A stretch of DNA of 64,000 nucleotides from Alloalcanivorax xenomutans (GCF_900217905.1 NZ_OBMO01000001.1:248001-312000), one strand, 5' to 3'. Positions 26,887 through 36,600 are shown, counted from the first letter of the stretch. Numbers and translations are program-made. The notes: generated from the sequence alone by a model not told the origin.

Positions 26887-27450
26887 CTATCTCAAAACGA
26901 TGATTTTCGATACCAGCTCGGCGGTGTTCTTCGCTTCCAGTTTCTTCATCAGGCGGCCACGGTGGACCTCCACCGTGCGATGGGAAATACCCAGCTTGCG
27001 GCCGATCTCCTTACAAGTGAGTCCATTGACGATATAGGCGGAAATCTGCCGTTCCCTGGGCGTCAGTTTCACCGTCGCCTGGATCGGGTTATCGATGCGT
27101 TCGAAGTGCCACACCATCAGCTCGAAGGGCGACTCCGGCGTCAACGTGTAGCCGTTGGCGCGGGCCCAGAACACCTCACCGGAACGGTGCTGCATGAAGC
27201 GTTCATCGGAGTAGGAACGGTTGCGCTGCAACCAGCTCAGACAGCGGTCGCCGATGGCCTGAAAATCCGCCATGGAGGGGTACAAGCGCAGGATCAGCTG
27301 GCCCAGCAATTGTTCCCGGGAATAACCGAACAAGGCGTTGAAGGCTTCATTGAAATCCAGCATGGCCCGCTGCCGGGTAATCACCTGGGGCGCCGGCGAA
27401 ACACGGAAAGCCAGACGTTCCAGATCCTCGGTGGTGACGGAATCGTGCAT
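26887..27450 (-). CDS. PAS-LuxR transcriptional regulator
   Basis: This 187-residue protein combines a single PAS sensor domain (residues about 10-115, with DFNEAFNALFGYSREQLLG) with a LuxR-type HTH. The HTH shows LTPRERQISAYIVNGLTCKE and GISHRTVEVHRGRLMKKL. It has no receiver domain, so it probably senses a small ligand directly. The start at 27450 has GAGAGGTG upstream; 27486 is the alternative. It is divergent from the thiolase/TRAP operon across a 164-base gap and is the obvious candidate regulator of that operon. Confidence 0.85.
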   Translation of the reverse strand: MHDSVTTEDLERLAFRVSPAPQVITRQRAMLDFNEAFNALFGYSREQLLGQLILRLYPSMADFQAIGDRCLSWLQRNRSYSDERFMQHRSGEVFWARANGYTLTPESPFELMVWHFERIDNPIQATVKLTPRERQISAYIVNGLTCKEIGRKLGISHRTVEVHRGRLMKKLEAKNTAELVSKIIVLR

Positions 27451-27614
27451 CGCGACACCTCTCGCAGTCAGGTCCCCGGAAGGCACTCTTAGTCACGTAC
27501 GTAGTTGCACGAATAGCGGTACGGGACGGGAATGGACCACATTGTAAATAGAACCGGCGGTCTGGCAAGTGCCGGTACCGCGAACCCCGCGAACAAAAAC
27601 AACACAGGTGCCTC

Positions 27615-28799
27615 ATGACTCAGCAGGACCACTCCGTCTCCATCGTCGCCAGCGGTCATACCCGCTTCGGCCGCCTCAACGATGCCACCCTGGAAGACCT
27701 GATCGTCGAAGCCAGCCGCGAGGCGCTTGACGACGCCCGGGTGGACGCCAGCGACATCGATCAGATTTTCCTCGGCCATTTCAATTCCGGCATGGTCCCG
27801 GATGGCTTCCCCGCCTCGCTGGTATTGCAGGCGGATCCCGGACTGCGCTTCACTCCCGCCAGCCGCTGCGAAAACGCCTGCGCCTCCGGCGCCGCGGCGG
27901 TATTCGCCGGTATCAACGCGATCCGTTCCGGCGCCGCCGATCTGGTACTGGTGGTGGGCGCGGAGAAGATGACCGCCAACAGCACCGCCGATGTCACCCG
28001 TGCCCTGGCCGGCGCCGGCTATCAGAACGACCCGCGCGAAGCCGGGCTCAGTTTTCCGCAGGTATTCGGCGTCGCCGCCCGCGCCTACCAGGAGCGTTAC
28101 GGCGATCCGCTGGCGGCCATGGCCCGCATCGCCGAGAAGAACCATGGCAACGCCATGGAAAACCCGCTGGCTCAGATGCACCGCCCGCTCAGCTTCGACG
28201 AGTGCAACACTGTCTCGGAGCAGAATCCGTTGATCGCCGATCCACTGCGGCTCACCGACTGCTCGCTGATCACCGACGGCGCCGCCGCCATCGTGCTCGC
28301 CTCGGCGGAACGGGCCCGGGACTTCCCCCGCCAGGTGGCGATCCGCTCGGCGGTGCAGGTGAACGATCTGCTGCCGATGAACAGCCGCGACTTTCTTGCC
28401 TTCGAGGGCCCGCGCCGGGCTTTGTCCCAGGCTTACCAGCAAGCCGGGGTGACCCTGGAGGATCTGCATTTCGCCGAGGTCCATGACTGCTTCACCATCG
28501 CTGAACTGTTGATCTACGAAGCCATGGGCCTCGCCCCCGCTGGCCAGGGTGCCCGGGCGCTGGAGGAGGGCACCGTGTTCGCCGACGGCCGCCTGCCGGT
28601 CAACCTGTCCGGGGGACTCAAGGCCAAGGGGCATCCGGTGGGCGCCACTGGCGTTTCCATGCACGCCCTGGCGTTCCGGCAACTCACCGGCCAGGCCGTC
28701 GGACGGGCCCGTGCTGGCGCCGAAACCGGCCTGATTTTCAACATGGGCGGCGCCGCGGTGGCCAATTACGCCTCGGTGCTGCAGGCGAAGAGGGCCTGA
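27615..28799 (+). CDS. Acetyl-CoA acetyltransferase (thiolase)
   Basis: This 394-residue thiolase has the acyl-accepting cysteine at Cys89 in ENACASGAAAV, the EVHDCFTIAEL histidine motif and the C-terminal AKGHPVGATG motif. It would cleave a 3-ketoacyl-CoA or, in reverse, condense acyl-CoA units. It opens an operon whose next gene starts only six bases later. The divergent PAS-LuxR gene is a likely regulator. It lacks the extra C-terminal domain seen in the thiolase-like gene at the left edge. Confidence 0.93.
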   Translation: MTQQDHSVSIVASGHTRFGRLNDATLEDLIVEASREALDDARVDASDIDQIFLGHFNSGMVPDGFPASLVLQADPGLRFTPASRCENACASGAAAVFAGINAIRSGAADLVLVVGAEKMTANSTADVTRALAGAGYQNDPREAGLSFPQVFGVAARAYQERYGDPLAAMARIAEKNHGNAMENPLAQMHRPLSFDECNTVSEQNPLIADPLRLTDCSLITDGAAAIVLASAERARDFPRQVAIRSAVQVNDLLPMNSRDFLAFEGPRRALSQAYQQAGVTLEDLHFAEVHDCFTIAELLIYEAMGLAPAGQGARALEEGTVFADGRLPVNLSGGLKAKGHPVGATGVSMHALAFRQLTGQAVGRARAGAETGLIFNMGGAAVANYASVLQAKRA

Positions 28800-28805
28800 T
28801 CACCG

Positions 28806-30329
28806 ATGAATATCGCAAACTGGCTGCACGATCAGGCCCGCTGCCACCCGCAACGCCCGGCACTGTTTCACGGCGCCGAGCAGGTGGCGGATTACCGCAC
28901 CTTCGCCGACCGCGCCGCCGCTGTCGGCGGCCTGCTACGGGAACACCACGGCGTGGTCCCTGGCGACCGGGTCGCGCTGTTCATGAAAAACGGCGTGGAC
29001 TACCTGCCGCTGATGTACGGCATCTGGTGGAGCGGCGCCGTGGCGGTCCCCGTCAACGCCAAACTGCATGCCGCGGAAGCGGCCTGGATCGCTGGCAACG
29101 CGGAAAGCAAGCTGGTGATCACCGACGACGGCCGCACTTTCCAGGACTCGCCCCTGGAGAGCGGCGTCGAGCTGGCCGCCAGCGCTCTGATTGCCCGCGA
29201 CACGCCAGCGGCCCGCACTCAACCTCCACATCCACGCCGCGCCGATGACCTGGCCTGGCTGTTCTATACCTCCGGCACCACCGGCCGCTCCAAAGGCGTC
29301 ATGCTCTCCCACGGCAACCTGGTCGCCATGGCGCTGTGCTACCCGGTGGATGTGGAGCCGGTAACCGGGGACGACGCCCTGCTCTACGCCGCGCCCATGT
29401 CCCACGGCGCCGGCCTGTATAACTTCATCTTCGTTCGCGCCGGCGCCCGCCATATCCTGCCGGTCTCGCGAGGCTTCGATGCCGCCGAGGTGCTGGACCT
29501 GGCCCGGCGACTCGACCGGGTATCACTGTTCGCGGCGCCGACCATGGTCAAGCGGATGGTGGCGGAAGCGCGCCGCCAGGGCGAGCACGGAGAAGGCCTG
29601 AAGAGCGTGGTCTACGGCGGCGCGCCGATGTACACCGCGGACATTCGCGAAGCCCTATCCGTGCTCGGCCCGCGCTTCATCCAGATCTATGGCCAGGGCG
29701 AAAGTCCAATGACCATCACCGCCCTGGACCGGCGGCGTATCGCCGACCGCGACGCCCCGGACTGGGAACGCCACCTGGCCTCGGTGGGACGCGCGCAATC
29801 CTGTGTCGACGTGCAGGTGGTCGACGGGCAAATGCGCCCCCTTCCCCCGGGCGAGCCCGGTGAAGTGGTGGTACGCGGCCTCACCGTGATGGCGGGCTAC
29901 TGGCGTAATGAAGACGCCAGCCGCGACACCCTGGTGGACGGCTGGCTGCGCACCGGGGATATCGGCTTCCTCGATGAGCAAGGCTTTCTGACCCTCACCG
30001 ACCGCTCCAAGGATGTGATCATCTCCGGTGGCACCAACATCTATCCGCGCGAGGTGGAAGAAGTACTGGCGCAGCACCCGGCCATCAGCGAGGTATCGGT
30101 GATCGGTGAACGGGACCCGGAATGGGGTGAAATCGTGGTGGCCTTCGTGGTGGCCGACGATGTCCAGGCCGAGGACCTGAATCAATGGTTCAGCCAACGC
30201 ATGGCCTCGTTCAAAAAACCCAAAAAATATTATTTTTGCGACGACCTGCCGAAAAACAGCTACGGGAAAATTTTGAAGACCGAGCTGAGAAAACAATTAG
30301 AGGTGCTGAGCGATGGAACAGTTTCTTGA
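28806..30329 (+). CDS. AMP-binding acyl-CoA synthetase
   Basis: This 507-residue ANL-superfamily ligase activates a carboxylic acid with ATP and CoA. The P-loop motif is YTSGTTGRSKGVMLSHGN, and later motifs are YGQGESPMTI, TGDIGFLDEQGFLTLTDRSKD and the catalytic lysine region KNSYGKILKTELR. No membrane anchor is seen. It resembles long- or medium-chain fatty acyl or aromatic acid CoA ligases; the substrate cannot be fixed. It overlaps the next gene by 17 bases, so the two are translationally coupled. Confidence 0.93.
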   Translation: MNIANWLHDQARCHPQRPALFHGAEQVADYRTFADRAAAVGGLLREHHGVVPGDRVALFMKNGVDYLPLMYGIWWSGAVAVPVNAKLHAAEAAWIAGNAESKLVITDDGRTFQDSPLESGVELAASALIARDTPAARTQPPHPRRADDLAWLFYTSGTTGRSKGVMLSHGNLVAMALCYPVDVEPVTGDDALLYAAPMSHGAGLYNFIFVRAGARHILPVSRGFDAAEVLDLARRLDRVSLFAAPTMVKRMVAEARRQGEHGEGLKSVVYGGAPMYTADIREALSVLGPRFIQIYGQGESPMTITALDRRRIADRDAPDWERHLASVGRAQSCVDVQVVDGQMRPLPPGEPGEVVVRGLTVMAGYWRNEDASRDTLVDGWLRTGDIGFLDEQGFLTLTDRSKDVIISGGTNIYPREVEEVLAQHPAISEVSVIGERDPEWGEIVVAFVVADDVQAEDLNQWFSQRMASFKKPKKYYFCDDLPKNSYGKILKTELRKQLEVLSDGTVS

Positions 30330-31119
30330 AGGTAAAACCGCGCTGGTCACCGGTTCCGTACAGGGCATCGGCCTGGCCATCGCCAAAGCGCTTGGCCGGG
30401 CCGGCGCCCGCATCGCCGTGCATGGGCTGGCCGATCCCGATCAGGCGGCAAAGGCCTGCGCGGAAATTGAAGCCGCCGGCGCACCACAGGCCCGTTTTTT
30501 TGAGGCGGACATGCGCGAGCCCGAAACCATCGAGGCAATGATGGAAGCCATTGCCGAATGGGGTGGCGCCGACATCCTGGTCAACAATGCCGGCATCCAG
30601 CACACCGTTCCGTTGGCCGAGGCGACGCCCGCCATCTGGGACACGGTTCTGGCCATCAATCTTTCGGGCGCTTTCCATACCATGCGGCTGGCGTTGCCAA
30701 CCATGGCCGACCGTGGCTACGGGCGGGTGATCAACATCGCCTCGGTCCACGGGTTGGTGGCATCGGTGCATAAATCCCCCTATGTGGCCTCCAAATTCGG
30801 ACTGGTGGGGCTGAGCAAAGTCGCCGCCCTGGAATACGCCGACAAGGGTGACAGGGCATCCGGCGGCATCACCGTCAACTGCATCTGCCCGGGCTGGACG
30901 GAAACCACCATTCTTGAGCCGCAAATCAACGCCAGCGCCGCTGAACACGATGGCGACAGGGAAGCCGGCATCAGAAAAATGCTGGCCGAGAAACAACCTT
31001 CCGGCCGCATGTCCGCCCCCGACGAAATCGCCGAGCTCGCACTGTGGCTAAGCGCGCCGGTGGCTCACAACCTTACCGGCACCGCAATTCCGGTGGATGG
31101 AGGCTGGACGACACAATAA
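30313..31119 (+). CDS. Short-chain dehydrogenase, 3-hydroxybutyrate dehydrogenase-like
   Basis: This 268-residue SDR has the NAD-binding motif TGSVQGIG, the NNAG motif, and a catalytic Ser-Tyr-Lys set in NIASVHGLVAS and YVASKFGL. The segment INCICPGWTETTILEPQI has its usual PG motif. The pattern resembles D-3-hydroxybutyrate dehydrogenase. With the thiolase and the CoA ligase it could turn a hydroxy acid into a keto acid and then into acetyl-CoA. The specific substrate is inference. Confidence 0.88.
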   Translation: MEQFLEGKTALVTGSVQGIGLAIAKALGRAGARIAVHGLADPDQAAKACAEIEAAGAPQARFFEADMREPETIEAMMEAIAEWGGADILVNNAGIQHTVPLAEATPAIWDTVLAINLSGAFHTMRLALPTMADRGYGRVINIASVHGLVASVHKSPYVASKFGLVGLSKVAALEYADKGDRASGGITVNCICPGWTETTILEPQINASAAEHDGDREAGIRKMLAEKQPSGRMSAPDEIAELALWLSAPVAHNLTGTAIPVDGGWTTQ

Positions 31120-31199
31120 ATATCGTCGCGCCTTTTCCGCGCCACCAAAGCCATGACACATGCCCACACAATAAACCTGACAACAACTGGAGAGAGATG

Positions 31200-32297
31200 A
31201 TGACAATAAAAAGAAGGGATTTCCTCAAAGGCAGCGCCGCCCTGGCCGGCGCCGGCATGCTGGGCGGTTTGTCGGTACCAGCCTGGTCCGCCTCCGCCAC
31301 CCGCATCAAGTTCGACACCTACATTTCCGAAACCGCCGGCCCTTCGCGCCTGGACAGCTGGTTTCTTGACGAACTGGAAAAACGCGCCGGCGACGCGGTG
31401 AAAATTCGCCGTTTCTGGGCCCAATCGCTGAACAAGGTCGGCGAGCATCTGGCGGCGGTCCGCGACGCCACGTCCGAAATGTCGCTGATTTCCCCCGGTT
31501 ACTACCAGGCGGAACTGCCGGTGACCCGGGGCCTGGACTGGTATTTCCGCATGCAGCGTGCCGACGCCCTGCAGCTGGTGTGCCGCGACCTGTACCAGCA
31601 GTTCGAGCCGCTGCGTCAGGAGTGGGAGCAACGGCACCGCTCCAAGGTGATGTACTGGACCAACTGGTATTACGCCCCTCTGGTGACCCGCGAACCGATC
31701 CGCTCCCTGGAGGACATCAAGGGCAAACGGATCCGCGGCTACGGCGTGGCCACGGAAGTGATCGAGCGCCTCGGCGGCACCGCCGTGCCGATGGCGGCAC
31801 CGGAAGTGTACACCGCCCTGGAACGGGGTGTTCTGGACGGCGTCTACGGTTTCGATTTCATGACCTCCATTGCTTACAAACTGCATGAGATCGCGCCCTA
31901 TTTCACCGACCTGGGCGACGGCCCTCATGCTCCCGCCGCCACCATAATGAGCATGAGTACCTGGAACGAACTGCCGGACAAGGTGCAGGGTATCTGCAAC
32001 GAGCTGGTGGAAGAGATTTACGCTGGCAAGTACACCGAAATCTACGGTGCCACTTCCCGGGAGTATGTGAAAACCGCGCTCAAGGAAGGCGCCAAATTCT
32101 CCTCACTCAGCGATGCCGAAAAAGCCGAAGCCAAGGCCCTGATCCAACCGACCCAGGTGGAGGGCTGGATCGAACGGGTAGCCAAACCGGCCAACATCGA
32201 TGGCGCCAAGATGCAGGCGCTGGTGGACGCGGCCATCGCCAGGCACGATGCCAACGGTACCCTGGAGCGGCCTATAGAACTGGCGGCGGAGCTGTAA
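31200..32297 (+). CDS. TRAP transporter solute-binding protein (DctP)
   Basis: This 365-residue periplasmic protein starts with a twin-arginine signal: KRRDFLKGSAALAGAG, cleaved probably after PAWSASA. The mature part matches the DctP family of TRAP solute receptors, with the ARDATSEMSL-type region (VRDATSEMSLISPGYY) and the KGKRIRGYG motif. The start at 31200 has GGAG seven bases upstream; ATG 31197 is equally in frame. Two membrane subunits follow, so this is a complete tripartite transporter. DctP proteins bind carboxylates; neighbouring CoA ligase and SDR genes suggest a hydroxy or keto acid. Confidence 0.93.
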   Translation: MTIKRRDFLKGSAALAGAGMLGGLSVPAWSASATRIKFDTYISETAGPSRLDSWFLDELEKRAGDAVKIRRFWAQSLNKVGEHLAAVRDATSEMSLISPGYYQAELPVTRGLDWYFRMQRADALQLVCRDLYQQFEPLRQEWEQRHRSKVMYWTNWYYAPLVTREPIRSLEDIKGKRIRGYGVATEVIERLGGTAVPMAAPEVYTALERGVLDGVYGFDFMTSIAYKLHEIAPYFTDLGDGPHAPAATIMSMSTWNELPDKVQGICNELVEEIYAGKYTEIYGATSREYVKTALKEGAKFSSLSDAEKAEAKALIQPTQVEGWIERVAKPANIDGAKMQALVDAAIARHDANGTLERPIELAAEL

Positions 32298-32348
32298 AGC
32301 TCCGCCCCTGCCGGCATCGCATCGGATGACAACAATAACGAGGCAATC

Positions 32349-32864
32349 ATGACCTTCCTTGAACGGCCATTCCGGGCCCTGGCCAATGTGTTTGGCGGCG
32401 TGGCACTGGTTTCGCTCGCCTTTCTGATGGTGGCGATCACCCTGGACGCCACCGTCCGCTCGCTGATCGACCGGCCGATCACCGGCATCTTCGAGCTGTC
32501 GGAAATCGCCCTGGTGCTGATCGTGTTCCTCGGCCTGGGCTGGACCCAGATGGAGCACGGCCACATTCGCGTGGATGCGCTGGTTAAATTGGCACCGGTG
32601 CCGGTGGCCCGGGCCATGAACGCCTTTTCTTGGGCCGCCGCCGCGCTGGCCCTGGCCTTGCTGACCTGGCCTTCGACGCTGGACGCCATTCATTCGTTCC
32701 AGATCAAGGAGTTCCGCTGGGGCTATATCGAGTTCCCGATCTGGTGGGCGAAGATCGCCCTGGCTATCGGCCTCTGGTTCGCCACCGCGCAAATGCTGTT
32801 GTATTCCGGCCTGGCTCTGCTGGGCCGGGACCAGCCTTCCACGCCAGACCCGCACACCGACTGA
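32349..32864 (+). CDS. TRAP transporter small permease (DctQ)
   Basis: This 171-residue integral membrane protein has four hydrophobic segments and the DctQ pattern IFELSEIALVLIVFLGLGW. It forms a complex with the large permease encoded next. GAGG upstream supports the ATG at 32349. It lies 51 bases after the solute receptor gene and 21 bases before the DctM gene, consistent with an operon. Confidence 0.93.
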   Translation: MTFLERPFRALANVFGGVALVSLAFLMVAITLDATVRSLIDRPITGIFELSEIALVLIVFLGLGWTQMEHGHIRVDALVKLAPVPVARAMNAFSWAAAALALALLTWPSTLDAIHSFQIKEFRWGYIEFPIWWAKIALAIGLWFATAQMLLYSGLALLGRDQPSTPDPHTD

Positions 32865-32885
32865 CAGGCCAATGAGAGACCCGCT

Positions 32886-34202
32886 ATGGATGAAATGACC
32901 GCTACCCTGCTGGCCATTGGCCTGGTCTTCGTGCTGTTGGCCACCGGCGTGCCCGTCTTTGCTTCGCTGGCCCTGGCCGGCGTTGCCGGCGTGGTGATGG
33001 TGGAAGACCTGGATTTCGCACTGAACCGGCTCAAGGCTTTCTCTTACACCCAGACCGCAGTCTATCTGCTGACCGTGATCCCGCTGTTTATTCTGATGGG
33101 CAACTTCGCGCAAAAAGCCGGCGTCGGGCAGAGACTGTTCAGCGTGGCGCGCAAATGGGTCGGCCAGCTACCCGGCGGCCTGGCCATCGCCAGCGTGCTC
33201 ACCAGCGCCGGCTTCGCCGCCACCTCCGGTTCCAGCGTGGCCACCGCCGCCACCGTCGGCGCCGTCGCCATTCCGGAAATGAAACAGGCCGGTTACGACC
33301 GCCGGCTGAGCACCGGCGCGGTGGCGGCCGGCGGCGTACTGGGCGTGCTGATTCCGCCGAGCGTGCTGCTGATCTTCTATGCCGCCCTCACCGAAGTGTC
33401 CGCCGGCGCCATGCTGGTGGCCGGGGTACTGCCCGGTTTGCTGTCCACCCTGGTGTTCATCGCCGGCATCGTTGTGGTCAGCAAAAAGATCATGCCCGGT
33501 CGCCACCAAACCCAGCCTCGTTATGGCTGGGGAGAACGCTTTGCCTCCCTGGGCGACGCCTGGCAGGTGATCGTGTTGTTCGTGGTGGTGCTCGGCGGCA
33601 TTTACCTGGGCTTCGTCACCCCCACCGAAGCCGGGGCGATCGGCGCCTTTGCCGCCTTCCTGATGCTGCTCTGCTCTCGGCAGGCCCGTGCCAACCTCGG
33701 CGGCAACCTGAAGGACAGCTTCCGCTCCTCGATCAGCACCACGGTGATGATCCTGATGACCATGCTCGGCGCCGGCATCTTCAGCTACTTCCTCACCCTG
33801 GTGGGCGCGCCGCAATACATTGTCGAGGCCGTCACCACCGTGGACCTGCCGCCGCTGCTGATCATCGGCCTGCTGCTGTTGATCTATCTGCCGCTGGGCA
33901 TGTTCCTGGATGCCTTCTCCATGCTGGTGATCACCCTGCCCATTCTGTTCCCCACGGTGCAATCACTCGGTTTCGACCCGCTCTGGTTCGGTATTCTGGC
34001 GGTGAAAATGTGCGAGATCGGCTTGATCACCCCACCGGTGGGCCTGAACGTCTATGTCACCGCCGGCATCGACCGCGACACCCCACTGGTGGACGTGTTT
34101 CGTGGTGCCGGCTGGTTCATGATCATGGAAGCGGTCACCACCTTGCTGATTTTCTTCTTTCCGGTCATTGTCACCTGGTTGCCCGCCAACATGCTCGGCT
34201 GA
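32886..34202 (+). CDS. TRAP transporter large permease (DctM)
   Basis: This 438-residue polytopic membrane protein is the transport subunit of the TRAP system. It has many hydrophobic helices and typical motifs: PLFILMGNFAQKAG, ATSGSSVATAATVGAVAIPEM, GVLIPPSVLLIFYA and FVTPTEAGAIGAFAA. Uptake would be driven by sodium. It is the third gene of the receptor-small-large set and completes the transporter. Confidence 0.95.
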   Translation: MDEMTATLLAIGLVFVLLATGVPVFASLALAGVAGVVMVEDLDFALNRLKAFSYTQTAVYLLTVIPLFILMGNFAQKAGVGQRLFSVARKWVGQLPGGLAIASVLTSAGFAATSGSSVATAATVGAVAIPEMKQAGYDRRLSTGAVAAGGVLGVLIPPSVLLIFYAALTEVSAGAMLVAGVLPGLLSTLVFIAGIVVVSKKIMPGRHQTQPRYGWGERFASLGDAWQVIVLFVVVLGGIYLGFVTPTEAGAIGAFAAFLMLLCSRQARANLGGNLKDSFRSSISTTVMILMTMLGAGIFSYFLTLVGAPQYIVEAVTTVDLPPLLIIGLLLLIYLPLGMFLDAFSMLVITLPILFPTVQSLGFDPLWFGILAVKMCEIGLITPPVGLNVYVTAGIDRDTPLVDVFRGAGWFMIMEAVTTLLIFFFPVIVTWLPANMLG

Positions 34203-34256
34203 AGGACGAATCATTGGAGGCCGAAAAAAGCAGCGCTCAATCACAGGAGAGATGCC

Positions 34257-35243
34257 GTGAAAGCCATGATCATCGATCGTTCCGGCGCGACACCGGCCAT
34301 CCGGCAAGGCGACATCGAGCCCCCTTCCCGGGCCAGGGGACAGGTGCTGATCCGGGTCCAGGCTGCTTCGGTGAACCGCGCCGATCTGGCGGTTCTGGCT
34401 GGCACCCATGCCGCTCCCGGAGCCGCCGGCGCCCCCGCCGTGGTGGGTCTGGATGCCGCCGGTACCGTCGTCGAAGCCGATGAGGACAGCGCATTCAGCG
34501 TCGGCGACCGGGTGATGACCATGGTGGGCGGCGGGCTGGCGGAGTATGTCGCCATTGATTCGCGCTTCCCGGTGCCCCTCCCGGACTCGTGGACGTTCGA
34601 GGAAGGCGCCGGTGCCATAGTTGCCCTGATGACCGAACACAACGCGCTTCGTACCGCCGGGCGGCTGCGCGACGGCGATGCCGTACTGATCAATGCCGCC
34701 AACTCCGGGGTCGGTCAGATGGCGATCCAGATTGCGCGACATCTGGGCGCCGGGCGGATCATCGCCGACGTCCGCACCCACCGGGAAGACGCCCTGCTCA
34801 CCACGCTCGGCGCGGACACCATCCTCAATACCGGCTCCGGCGAATTCGCGGAGCAGGTACTCGACGCCAGTGACGGGCAGGGCGTGGATATCATCATCGA
34901 CCATGTGGGCGGCCCCTATCTGGCGGACCACATCAAAGCCGCGGCGCTACAGGCGCGCCTCATCGGCGTGGGCCGTCTCGGCGGCGCCGAAGGCACCCTG
35001 GACATGGAGGCTCTGGCCTTCAAGCGGGTGGAAATCATTGGCGTGACGTTCCGCACCCGTAGTCTGGAAGAGAAGGTCCGCATCGTCGAGGCAATGCGTG
35101 AGGATCTGGACAACGCCCTGGCCGCGGGGAAGCTGAAGCCGCGTATTGACCGGGTGCTGCCTTGGACGGAAGTGCGTTCGGCGCAGACCCTGGTGGCCGG
35201 CAATGACCACCTGGGCAAGGTTATCCTCCAGGTCGGGACTTGA
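34257..35243 (+). CDS. Quinone oxidoreductase-like MDR protein
   Basis: This 328-residue medium-chain dehydrogenase/reductase has a GroES-like N-terminal domain (VQAASVNRADLAVLAG and VVGLDAAGTVVE) and a nucleotide-binding domain with INAANSGVGQMAIQIAR. No zinc-binding cysteines are visible, placing it near quinone or enoyl reductases. The GTG at 34257 has AGGAGAG seven bases upstream; an in-frame ATG at 34266 is the alternative. It is the last gene of the TRAP/thiolase operon and may reduce an unsaturated intermediate. Confidence 0.88.
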   Translation: MKAMIIDRSGATPAIRQGDIEPPSRARGQVLIRVQAASVNRADLAVLAGTHAAPGAAGAPAVVGLDAAGTVVEADEDSAFSVGDRVMTMVGGGLAEYVAIDSRFPVPLPDSWTFEEGAGAIVALMTEHNALRTAGRLRDGDAVLINAANSGVGQMAIQIARHLGAGRIIADVRTHREDALLTTLGADTILNTGSGEFAEQVLDASDGQGVDIIIDHVGGPYLADHIKAAALQARLIGVGRLGGAEGTLDMEALAFKRVEIIGVTFRTRSLEEKVRIVEAMREDLDNALAAGKLKPRIDRVLPWTEVRSAQTLVAGNDHLGKVILQVGT

Positions 35244-35266
35244 TCATCCGGCGGCCCCGGTCGTGG

Positions 35267-35965
35267 TTATTTCGGAGACCTGGGCAGGAACGACAAATCC
35301 ATGTGATAACGGCGAGGATCGTCACGCCCGATGAACACCGGCACGATCACGTCCTGCAAATAAGCGGAAGGGTCGTACCATAAGTAATCGCTGAGAAAAC
35401 GGCGGCTGTCCCCGCTCAACGGATCGCGTCCTCGTGTCACCACCCGATAAGGATGGCGATACTGCATCTTCATCGAAGTCACATGCTCCACGCGCTCCAG
35501 TTCGGTCTCGATCCGCCGCCCTTCACGCATCAAGGTCGCCACCCGGCGCCGCTTTCGCCGGCCGGCCGCAATCCAGATGCCACCGATCAAAAGGAATACC
35601 GGTCCGATCAACCCTCCGATTATCGAACCGCCCCAGAGCGCAAAGAAATCATCAACCCGAGCCTCCGCGGGCCGGGCCGGCGAATACAGGATCGGCATGG
35701 CATCGCCTATCCGCGCTCCAGCACAACGCGTTCCTGCTCTGGTGGAAAACTCGATTGGGCGTCCGTCCTCCGTACGAAACCGCACCACCCATTCGCATAC
35801 GGTCTTTTCGTCCATACGCCGCTCACGAACATTCTCCAGCACCCCTTGCCCTGATACCGCCTCCTTCATGAAAGAGGCAGTGTCCAGATACAGCACGACC
35901 GCCATAACAATCGCGGCGAAGCCAAAAACCGCAAAAAAGTATTTAAAGAGTTCGCGAACTGTCAT
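35267..35965 (-). CDS. DUF3592-like membrane protein
   Basis: This 232-residue protein has one N-terminal membrane helix (YFFAVFGFAAIVMAVVLYLD) and a second near ALWGGSIIGGLIGPVFLLIGGIWIAA. Between them lies an extracytoplasmic domain with YSPARPAEARVDDF, typical of DUF3592. The family has no known enzymatic role and is often found near secretion or toxin loci. It is the furthest downstream of a run of membrane-protein genes behind the VgrG-effector gene, all on the same strand. An immunity or accessory role is possible but unproven. Confidence 0.7.
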   Translation of the reverse strand: MTVRELFKYFFAVFGFAAIVMAVVLYLDTASFMKEAVSGQGVLENVRERRMDEKTVCEWVVRFRTEDGRPIEFSTRAGTRCAGARIGDAMPILYSPARPAEARVDDFFALWGGSIIGGLIGPVFLLIGGIWIAAGRRKRRRVATLMREGRRIETELERVEHVTSMKMQYRHPYRVVTRGRDPLSGDSRRFLSDYLWYDPSAYLQDVIVPVFIGRDDPRRYHMDLSFLPRSPK

Positions 35966-36036
35966 GATTCAACCGCACCCGCACTGCGACATCCTTGCCT
36001 CAATTCCCGTCTTCTCATATCCACCGTGCTCCGCCC

Positions 36037-36600
36037 TCAGCGTATCTCTCCGGAGCGAATTTTTCTCACCACCGCCGCCAGCTCCGGGCTCGATATCTGC
36101 CGAGCGCCCCAAAGCAGTTCCCGCTTGCTCAGTTGCTTCTTGCGATACAACCTTTCCAGATGACCGGCGAAATCCCTGTCACTCATACCCGGCTCACGAT
36201 GAGCCATTACTACTTCAAACGCACGCAGCCAACGATAAATGAACCCGTATACAATAACCGTGGACAAAAGCGAGACGGTCATTACGACAAAGAGAACGAC
36301 ATCCACCGGCTTGCCAAGCCAGAGTTTGACACCATCCCAAAGAAACACCCCCAGACACAACAGAAAAACAGCCAGGAGCCCCCATGTGACCGAGGCCGGG
36401 GTTCGCCGATAAACAACGGGGGCTTTCCGTGGATCCAGAGGCGGCTTATCCGGTCCCGCAAAGAACCAGTCGTGATGTGCCTGACAACAGAAGAGGCGGC
36501 CGTTCTCGCTGGCGACGGCTTTATCCGTGGTCACTTTCTTGTTGCAGGCGGCGCATTTCGGGGAAGTCCTGAGCACGCACTCCCTTCCTTTGGTGAACAT
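36037..36600 (-). CDS. Zinc-ribbon-like small membrane protein
   Basis: This 187-residue protein of unknown family begins MFTKGRECVLRTSPKCAACN. It carries two cysteine/histidine pairs (CAAC and CCQAHH) that could hold a zinc ion. Two hydrophobic helices follow (TWGLLAVFLLCLGVFLWDGV and VVLFVVMTVSLLSTVIVYGF), and then a basic C-terminal tail. I use the ATG at 36600, six bases after AAGG; ATG 36603 or an extension to 36741 is possible. It belongs to the run of membrane-protein genes behind the VgrG effector. I do not recognise a function. Confidence 0.55.
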   Translation of the reverse strand: MFTKGRECVLRTSPKCAACNKKVTTDKAVASENGRLFCCQAHHDWFFAGPDKPPLDPRKAPVVYRRTPASVTWGLLAVFLLCLGVFLWDGVKLWLGKPVDVVLFVVMTVSLLSTVIVYGFIYRWLRAFEVVMAHREPGMSDRDFAGHLERLYRKKQLSKRELLWGARQISSPELAAVVRKIRSGEIR

